From positions 1-19,752 of the forward strand of contig CALJUL010000136.1 in the NCBI GenBank assembly GCA_937975725.1: a DNA stretch of 19,752 nt, given 5' to 3'. The stretch's first letter is position 1. Every line of letters begins with the position of its first letter. The DNA is from an uncultured Pseudoxanthomonas sp. Lineage in GTDB: Bacteria > Pseudomonadota > Gammaproteobacteria > Xanthomonadales > Xanthomonadaceae. The notes beneath the pieces are model-generated. The model did no database searches. It was not told the origin of the DNA and saw only the letters and a program-made list of their open reading frames with translations. This document shows, one piece after another, positions 15,901 through 19,752 of this stretch. Both the position numbers and the translations under genes were made by a program.

Positions 15901-17679
15901 CACGTCGGTGGCGATCAGGCCGTCGCCGGCACCATCGCAATCGTCGTTGTTGCCGGTGGTGTTGCCGTCGTCGCTTGCGTTGACGGGATCCGACGGCTGC
16001 GGACCGGCGCTTGGCGCCAGATTCAGCAGGCTCAATGCCTGGCTGCCAGTGCACGCCAGATTGCTCAGGGTGGCCTGGCCGGTCAGCGTCGTCACCGTGG
16101 TGGTGAACTGCAGATCGGTCGCGGAACCCGGCGCCAGAGCGCCGCTGCCGGTAGTCTGGCAGGCGATCCGGGTGGTGCGCCCATTGTCGGTGTAGGGCGC
16201 CGCACTCACACCGGCCGTCACCGTGCACACCCAGCCCGCGGTCAACACGTTGGCGACGTTGCCGTTGATTTCCTCCGGACGCACGTAGTCCACCACCCGC
16301 AGCGGCTGGGCCGGCGTGTAGGTGGCGGCGGCCAGGCTGTCGGAAGCGTTGCGAACCCGCAGCGTGGTGGTGATGATGCTTCCCGGCGGGATCGGGCCGG
16401 AATCGGGCGACTTCGTCTTTTCCAGATCAAGATCGGCGAACGGCTCGGCGACCTGATAGGGCAGAACGATGCTGTTGTTGCCTGCGTTCGCATCGGCCAG
16501 GCCGGACGGCGGTGTGACCACCACCGGGAACTCGCCGGCAGTGGGCGAGGACGGCATCGTCAACGGCAGGTTGAAGGACTGGTTGTTGCCGCTGGTGACG
16601 GTATTGGTGGTGCAGGTGACCCGGGTACCGGTATAGGTGGTGCCGCCCACCACGATCGACTGCCCGGGCGTGGCAACACAGCCCGCCGGCAGTGTCCCCA
16701 GGCCGAAGCCGGCCGGGACGATGGTGGACACGGTTCCGCCGGTCGCGGGCAGCGGACCGTTGTTGCGGTAAGTCAGGGTCAGCGTCTGGCTGCCGCCGGT
16801 CGATTGCCAGGTACTGGGGAAACTGCCCAGGGCCTGGAGGTCGGTGCCTGGCGATGCGGTATAAGGCAGCGGCGTGTTGTTGTTGTTGCTATTGCGGTCG
16901 AAGTAATTGGTATTGGCCGAGGCGATCAGCGCACGGTTGATGAAGTTGCCGTTGGGACCCTGGGTACCGGATACGACGATCGTGCTGGCGTTGAACGCCG
17001 CCACGCTGAACGGACCGGCATAGGTGCAGGTCAGAGTGCGGCTGCTGTTGGCTGCGGCCACGGCCGTGCAGGTGGGCGTCAGGCCGGTGAAGGTACGGCT
17101 GGTCAGGGTGAAGTCCGAGGACGTGCCCGGCAATTGGTCGGTGACGGTGATCGACGCACCGGCCGGCACGTCGCTGCCGCCGGCGGCGATCTGCGGCGAC
17201 AGGGTGAACGTCAACGGGCCGCCGGCCACCACGTCGCCCGCCGGCGAAGTCTTGACCTTGCCCACGGTCAGGTCGCCGCTGCTGCGCACCTCGAAGGTGT
17301 TGGAGGCATTGCCACCGCCGTTGCCGATCGCGGCCAGGCTGCCCGCACCCAGATTTGCGCCGATCACGCGCAGCGTAGTGCTGCCGCTGGTATTGGCGGC
17401 GCCCGCAGGCACGGTGCAGGTGACGATGCGGCTACCGCCATTCCAGGTGCAGCCAGCAGCAGCCAGACTGGGCAGGTCCATGTCCAGCGTGGTGGGAACC
17501 GAGATCGTGAAGGTGTCGCCGCTACCGCTAGCGGTGCGCGACCAATTGACCGTTACGTCGGCCGTCATGCCCAGGCCGATGTCGGACGGCACGACGAGCT
17601 GTTCGGTGATGATGGTGGCCAGCGCCGTGGCCGGCAGCATGGCCACCAGGACCAGTGCCGTTCCCGCCAGGTGCCGCAT
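9949..17679 (-). CDS. Giant exported DUF11/SdrD-B-domain surface protein
   Basis: From ATG 17679 the product is 2576 residues. The signal peptide is MRHLAGTALVLVAMLPATALA. DUF11-type repeats, most opening with a D-L-x-V-x-K-like strand, begin near residues 136, 280, 416, 761, 933, 1106, 1812 and 2256. SdrD/Cna-B-type domains begin near 1287, 1430, 1567, 1687, 1968 and 2405. They carry calcium-loop-like motifs: DRNNNGDQDG (1296), DRNNDGVVDPDE (1576), DGNNNGSIDAGEN (1696) and the variant DCNVNHVQDPEE (2414). Paired cysteines recur in the DUF11 parts. The last 69 residues or so are polar and probably disordered. No LPXTG anchor or autotransporter barrel is present, so the next-gene barrel and OmpA protein are the likely holders. 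Inferred role: surface stalk or adhesin. The start is uncertain: ATG 17709 or 17796, or GTG 17820 with AGGGGG five bases before it, would give a longer basic leader. Confidence 0.9.
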   Translation of the reverse strand: MRHLAGTALVLVAMLPATALATIITEQLVVPSDIGLGMTADVTVNWSRTASGSGDTFTISVPTTLDMDLPSLAAAGCTWNGGSRIVTCTVPAGAANTSGSTTLRVIGANLGAGSLAAIGNGGGNASNTFEVRSSGDLTVGKVKTSPAGDVVAGGPLTFTLSPQIAAGGSDVPAGASITVTDQLPGTSSDFTLTSRTFTGLTPTCTAVAAANSSRTLTCTYAGPFSVAAFNASTIVVSGTQGPNGNFINRALIASANTNYFDRNSNNNNTPLPYTASPGTDLQALGSFPSTWQSTGGSQTLTLTYRNNGPLPATGGTVSTIVPAGFGLGTLPAGCVATPGQSIVVGGTTYTGTRVTCTTNTVTSGNNQSFNLPLTMPSSPTAGEFPVVVTPPSGLADANAGNNSIVLPYQVAEPFADLDLEKTKSPDSGPIPPGSIITTTLRVRNASDSLAAATYTPAQPLRVVDYVRPEEINGNVANVLTAGWVCTVTAGVSAAPYTDNGRTTRIACQTTGSGALAPGSATDLQFTTTVTTLTGQATLSNLACTGSQALSLLNLAPSAGPQPSDPVNASDDGNTTGNNDDCDGAGDGLIATDVVNGTAQVAIVKESSVDGTTWFDPVASAPTLAANDEQMHWRIRITTPSGGTQQTIPTLRLTDNLPGIQNITNSPGAPAHNFVTPAIPLTVTRNGSPVSGCPATVLAGQAALTCNFANVAPGDEIIVRLDVSRPLAAGTLTNTATLTSPDAILSGTLTDTAAVNVASRVDVALTSKIVAPVSPVVGQYVEFTVTAQNLGLGSVAVGDFTVSDTLFTGTATLGQLAYEDVTASGANMTCTVVPGGSDTQVACTNTTAVPRYNVRTVVIRARIKKPVGINTPANGILYSGATNNAQVGLAAGYCEYRTETSTQPSATSTACNDGPATSNNDRTVTFDVRAPRIDLQQRKLAVLAPGERFRLGEPVRYRFSIRNAGPSRAEDIVMTDILDPVPAGFSFTLSGGPTDVNNAGFIDPGYTAVARNITCNQAGANANLVCRLDPSAANNWLDAGQMVNFVLTLTMTGHEDTTGPVTFGNRAYVCADETIAYETQGACAHDTSDTSNNNLASVSNVIFPAADLAVDKTTVTAGPVDVGQPVEYRVVLTNNGASPVQKMRLVDTLPTGFEWLSTGAHAPTAIATGAVLSGPLTVQASAPAPGTDNVCWISAGPASITAPAQQQTITCDFGSATGAGQTFGTGDTVTVTLWAHPKPSVYTGPFGAPRVNQAQVQPGRDSNGDEVSSDNDPGNNEDTSTIVVQQGASVSGRVFLDRNNNGDQDGTGAPQDAGLNNVTLTLTGTDVYGNPVNLTATTNAQGDYSFDNLPPSDAAGYTITQDQTTVLADYNNGVPQPNTPRANRNGVSTGVTPAAGGYSVSNTATTSVIAGVVVTSGGQGVQFDFPEINLRSLSGYVFADNDPDDVYVPGVTDTPIAGATLELLILQGGSYVPVGGANGTAITDADGFYEFNGLVSGETYAVRQILPTGYSNKPSAVRPGQIGGAACGAGCTVGTGVSGDAATTDRISGIVLTANGTLFNFGEMARNSSISGKVWIDRNNDGVVDPDEAPLPNVEVTLTGTDSAGNVLPPVTVTTDADGNYTFVELPPGTYTVTEPTQPPDTRNGRTVPGSSGGTGTPVETVPSAISGITLGVNQQSTGNNFGEIQPGSISGRVYNDGNNNGSIDAGENGFSGVEVVLTGTDDLGQPVSVTTTTDADGRYRFDGLRPGTYTVTEPTQPPETLNGITTPGTIEGTSVGTATPVTTTPSAISGIVLPPGGQSIDNNFGEVGDSPDLVVSKTATPVTFTVNNTGTYTIRVRNIGQQPSVGEYVVEDRLPAGLTLAATPAGTGWVCTGAEGDTRFRCASTTAIAAGVTSLDAIVAQVRVNASAAAASPVNNAVLVEGGGENEFRRPTPEERADFEGNPGDLPVCDPAITQNACRLPTAVQLAASVSGTVWFDQGSDFGLIDGGDRRLSGWLVEVVDGNGQVVGTATTGVDGTYSIPDLIPGVPLGIRFRDPATQVVWGLPVSGETAGGAPAPCDAATAIANGTASSCRSSDGGYTHLSVVLAPGANLPQQSLPLNPGGVVYDATTRAPVPGSRVTLTPVGTCAGYAPEQHILNAMLGGYVIQGTSVSMTVGSEGFYQFLMGPNAPASCRFQITVEPPAGYTFESTMIPGEGSALTPPSTPGVGYPVQTNATAPTGPVGPATRYYLEVTLGSGVAVPVHNHIPLDPQVAPGLVITKVGDRKTVEVGDSLMYTITIRQTAGAAMGTVNVIDRLPRGFTFIDGTARVDGGGIANPLGRPGPTLVFDVGPLAVGQQKLLTYRVRVGVGSQQGDGINRARAYGCSIDGGCVNPDTLAPYPNGGVVPSNPAEYRVIVSGGVFTDEGCVLGKIFVDCNVNHVQDPEEIGIPGVRLYFEDGTWMVSDSEGKYSYCGLPPKSHTLKVDPSTLPVGSRLTTSSNRNLGDADSLFIDLKNGELHRADFIEGSCSNPVIEQVKARRTQGEIRAPETESNQQPLRFESKPRRAPQQATDSANQRPIVDPRPTATDAEEGKEVQP
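12407..12801 (-). repeat. Tandem duplication of an SdrD-B-type domain
   Basis: Within the giant gene a 38-base block at 12407-12444 recurs unchanged at 12764-12801, an offset of 357 bases (119 codons). It encodes GTYTVTEPTQPP in both. Around it the two domains stay alike: LTGTD, TTDADG, then PSAISGI and NNFGE. This shows domain gain by in-frame duplication, with the core held identical at DNA level. Confidence 0.85.
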
Positions 17680-17836
17680 GCGGCCTTCCGCTTGTGCCAA
17701 GGGCGCCATCAGGGAACCGGAAGACCATAGACGACTGATCGAGCGCTGCCGCAGCCAAATCCACCCACGACGAACATACGCCCGCCCGCCGGCCATCGCC
17801 GGCTCTTCGCACTTGATCACTGAAGCCCCCTGTCCA

Positions 17837-17867
17837 CATGCCGAGCGCTGGCCCGGCATGTTTTTTT
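17837..17867 (+). terminator. Intrinsic terminator on the plus strand, facing out of the operon's 5' end
   Basis: CATGCCG (17837-17843) pairs with CGGCATG (17854-17860). After one mismatch two more inner pairs follow, and seven T residues come next (17861-17867). Only the plus-strand direction has the T-run. No plus-strand gene ends here: the sequence to the left is the minus-strand giant gene. It may therefore stop antisense transcripts. On the operon's own RNA the same bases would form a 5' leader hairpin after an A-run. Confidence 0.6.
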
Positions 17868-18150
17868 CAACGGATTACTGCAGGCGCCTCCGACAGCGCT
17901 ACTGCAACTCCATGAGGCCCACGGCACGCGAACCGTCCATGGACACCCACAACACCTGCCCTCGTGGCAGAGTTCTGCCACGAAAGCGGGGAAAGTCTCC
18001 ATTGACCCGGCACAGGCTTCAACAACGCGCCATCACCAATTCTCACGAATCCTCACTGGCATGAACCCGATCGGACAAAACGGAGCCGGGCCGGATGCGT
18101 GCTCGAGGCTACTCTGGTCGATCCTGTCATCGTCGATTTGAGCGCGGTGC
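17868..18150. other. Upstream region of the operon, no gene seen
   Basis: This stretch should hold the minus-strand promoter of the three-gene operon, but I find no pair of boxes good enough to name. Open frames here give peptides with no recognisable family. It contains the 22-bp palindrome listed next. Its right end may hold eroded remains of the missing N-terminal part of the topoisomerase gene. Confidence 0.5.
17962..17983. promoter_or_regulatory. 22-bp near-perfect palindrome upstream of the operon
   Basis: TCGTGGCAGA and TCTGCCACGA are exact reverse complements separated only by GT. The symmetry suits a dimeric regulator's operator. As RNA it could also form a 9-bp stem with a tetraloop. 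It lies about 280 bases before ATG 17679 and about 140 before the alternative GTG 17820 of the giant gene. No T-run follows, so it is not a typical terminator. Confidence 0.45.
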
Positions 18151-18770
18151 ACTCCGATCCGCTACGGCGAACAACCTCGACGGCTGGGTGATGACAGCCG
18201 ATACGTGCGAACCAACGGCTCGTACGGCCTCACCACGTTGCGCAATGCCCATGCACGCTTCATCCGTCACGGTGAGGTGCGCTTCGCCTTCCGCAGCAAG
18301 GGTGGCAAGCCGCTGGAGACCCGCGTCAGCGACACACGCCTGGTTGGGCTGGTGCGACGTTGCCGGGAACTGCCCGGGCACGCGCTGTTCCAGTATCGCG
18401 AAGACGACATCGTGCACCGCATAGGCTCGGCGGACGTCAACGACTACCTGCAGGCGACGCTAGGAGGTCCGTTCACCGCAAAGGATTCCGCACCTGGGGC
18501 GCGACCCTGTTCGCCTTCCGCACCCTCGCCACGACACCGCTGCCAGACGAGGGCAATGATGCGCGCCAGCACATCCGCCAGGCCACCCTGCGCCAGGCCG
18601 CAGCGATACTCGGCAACACGCCGCGCATTTGCGAGAAGTGCTATGTGGATCCGCGCGTGTTCGCCGGCTGGGAAGACGGCCGCACCCAACAAGCAGCCAC
18701 CCGCGCACGTGGCTTGCGCCAATGGGAACAGGCAGCGATCCGCTTTCTGGCACGGGCCCGTCACGGCTGA
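18151..18770 (+). pseudogene. DNA topoisomerase IB remnant (N-terminal truncation plus frameshift)
   Basis: The translation matches the catalytic half of poxvirus-like bacterial topoisomerase IB, which relaxes supercoils through a 3'-phosphotyrosine link. One frame reads RYVRTNGSYGLTTLRNAHA, FAFRSKGGKP, LPGHALFQY, SADVNDYL and FTAKD. The second frame resumes FRTWGATLFAF and ends LGNTPRICEKCYVDP before a TGA at 18768. The family reads FTAKDFRTW without a break, so one T has been lost near 18486. The likely active-site residues (Arg of TTLR, Lys of FRSK, Arg of FRTW, Tyr of CYVDP) survive. About the first 150 residues or more of the usual 350 or so are missing: the frame meets a stop at 18139 and no start is evident. 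The left boundary is approximate. A sequencing error could explain the frameshift but not the missing N-terminus. Confidence 0.82.
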
Positions 18771-19046
18771 CCCTGCGTGGCGGCATGACCTTCCATGCCA
18801 GGAAGAAGCGCATCAGGGCATGCTTGCTTCGCGCATGCCATAGAAGCTAAACGGCAGGTTTACCCAGCACTCATGGATGATCCTCGTTGCAACGTCGCCG
18901 CCAGATACCTGCAAGCGGGAGCAACAACGCCGCCACATGGCTCATCATCTACCCGCATCCTGTGGATGCAGACGGATGCCGTTGGCGACGAAGACCGTCG
19001 GATAAGCGCTTTGAAGGGTTGCTTCTCTTGCCAGACGACATAAAGG
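18771..19046. other. Non-coding stretch right of the topoisomerase remnant
   Basis: I see no gene here. Short open frames on both strands have no recognisable character. A small perfect 7-bp inverted repeat (GGCATGC at 18817-18823, GCATGCC at 18833-18839) lies about 50 bases past the pseudogene stop and may be its old 3' stem. The rest, up to the hairpin at 19047, shows no structure I can name. Confidence 0.5.
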
Positions 19047-19076
19047 CACAAGGCCCGGACGATGCCGGGCCTTGTG
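19047..19076 (-). terminator. Perfect 12-bp GC-rich hairpin
   Basis: CACAAGGCCCGG (19047-19058) and CCGGGCCTTGTG (19065-19076) pair perfectly around a 6-base loop. On the minus strand it is followed by CCTTTATG, a weak T-rich tail; on the plus strand no T-run follows. It may be a second stop for transcription leaving the tRNA gene leftward. Confidence 0.5.
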
Positions 19077-19163
19077 CGAAGTGCCGAAGCTCATGGACCA
19101 GCCGGATTGGCAGACCATATGGCCTTGCCTGTTTCCAACGCCCACGCTTGGACGAGCACGCAC

Positions 19164-19192
19164 AAAAAACCCCGCTGTTTGCGGGGGTTTTT
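19164..19192. terminator. Bidirectional intrinsic terminator
   Basis: CCCCGC (19170-19175) and GCGGGG (19181-19186) form the stem with loop TGTTT. The stem is flanked by six A's on the left and five T's on the right, so it works as an intrinsic terminator in both directions. On the minus strand it lies about 40 bases beyond the tRNA 3' end and is the natural terminator for that gene. Confidence 0.85.
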
Positions 19193-19233
19193 GCTGCTTC
19201 ACGGACTGTCCCGGACAACTTTGGACGCTTATG

Positions 19234-19309
19234 TGGTGGGCCCACCAGGACTCGAACCTGGAACCAAAGGATTATGAGTCCTCTGCTCTGACCATTGAGC
19301 TATAGGCCC
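19234..19309 (-). tRNA. tRNA with CAU anticodon, probably tRNA-Ile2 (lysidine type)
   Basis: The 76-base cloverleaf is complete: acceptor GGGCCTA/TGGGCCC, D stem GCTC/GAGC with an 8-base loop, anticodon stem GAGGA/TCCTT around CTCATAA, T stem CCAGG/CCTGG with loop TTCGAGT, and an encoded 3' CCA. The anticodon is CAU. The short D loop, the TTTGGTT variable region and the T loop resemble the Ile2 tRNA of E. coli, in which TilS changes C34 to lysidine so that it reads AUA. An elongator Met tRNA is the alternative and many annotations would say Met. It is not an initiator, since G1 pairs with C72. It lies just downstream of rpoD on the same strand. Confidence 0.93.
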
Positions 19310-19320
19310 GCTGCGGCCGC

Positions 19321-19326
19321 ATTGTA
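19321..19326 (-). promoter_or_regulatory. Candidate -10 box for the tRNA gene
   Basis: On the minus strand TACAAT (5 of 6 matches to TATAAT) ends 11 bases before the first tRNA base. The -35 region (TTCTTG, 16 bases upstream) is poor. The tRNA may therefore have its own start rather than depend only on read-through from rpoD. Confidence 0.4.
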
Positions 19327-19351
19327 GCTGGTGCGGGGCGGCCAAGAACGA

Positions 19352-19375
19352 GGAACCCGCCTTGCGGCGGGTTCC
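19352..19375 (-). terminator. Hairpin after rpoD
   Basis: GGAACCCGCC (19352-19361) and GGCGGGTTCC (19366-19375) form a perfect 10-bp stem with a 4-base loop, about 30 bases past the rpoD stop on the minus strand. The tail (TCGTTCTTGG) is only moderately T-rich, so termination may be partial. Confidence 0.65.
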
Positions 19376-19403
19376 GGTGCTTGCGTTGCGGCGGCGCTGC
19401 GGC

Positions 19404-19752
<349 letters not shown>

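Noticed and set aside
9937..17730. An open frame of about 2597 codons on the plus strand, antisense to the giant gene
   Set aside because: Its translation is rich in His, Arg, Gly, Ala and Val with no domains. It mirrors the codon bias of the real minus-strand gene, whose product has clear domains and a signal peptide.
18795..19291. Short overlapping open frames between the topoisomerase remnant and the tRNA
   Set aside because: Several run through the terminator hairpins and the tRNA gene itself and have no recognisable family.
19047..19309. tRNA 3' end as an integration site for a genomic island on the left
   Set aside because: I found no second copy of the tRNA 3' end and no integrase gene in the window, so there is no support for an attachment site.

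Overview
The window is GC-rich and comes from a gammaproteobacterium, most likely of the family Xanthomonadaceae (Lysobacteraceae: Stenotrophomonas, Pseudoxanthomonas, Luteimonas or Lysobacter type). This is inferred from base composition, from the RpoD C-terminus followed by a CAU-anticodon tRNA, and from the style of the outer-membrane genes. The genus cannot be fixed from sequence alone.

Left part (1-5531). A heptamer tandem repeat runs off the left edge. After about 360 bases of apparently non-coding DNA comes a MalT-like ATP-binding LuxR-family regulator (+). It converges, with only 17 bases between stops, on an unrecognised cysteine-containing lipoprotein gene (-). That gene diverges from a small exported monohaem cytochrome c gene (+). 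The lipoprotein-cytochrome intergenic region carries three copies of a GAACCAT motif.

Central part (5532-17679). A tightly packed three-gene operon on the minus strand fills more than half of the window. It encodes (i) a giant exported protein of about 2576 residues built from DUF11-type and SdrD/Cna-B-type domains with calcium-loop-like motifs, (ii) an outer-membrane beta-barrel protein with an N-terminal Ig-like domain, and (iii) an OmpA-family protein with a peptidoglycan-binding domain. The first two genes overlap by ATGA, and the last two are 11 bases apart with the Shine-Dalgarno sequence laid over the stop codon, so translation looks coupled. The working idea is a surface module: giant stalk or adhesin, barrel partner in the outer membrane, and OmpA protein tying the assembly to peptidoglycan. 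This is inference from gene order and domain type and is the most interesting system in the window.

Right part (17680-19752). The operon's upstream region holds a plus-strand intrinsic terminator, a 22-bp near-perfect palindrome and an ambiguous translation start with a possible long leader. Next comes a broken DNA topoisomerase IB gene (N-terminus missing, one-base frameshift). It is followed by a non-coding stretch with two strong hairpins, a CAU-anticodon tRNA gene (-) and the 3' end of rpoD (-), which runs off the right edge.
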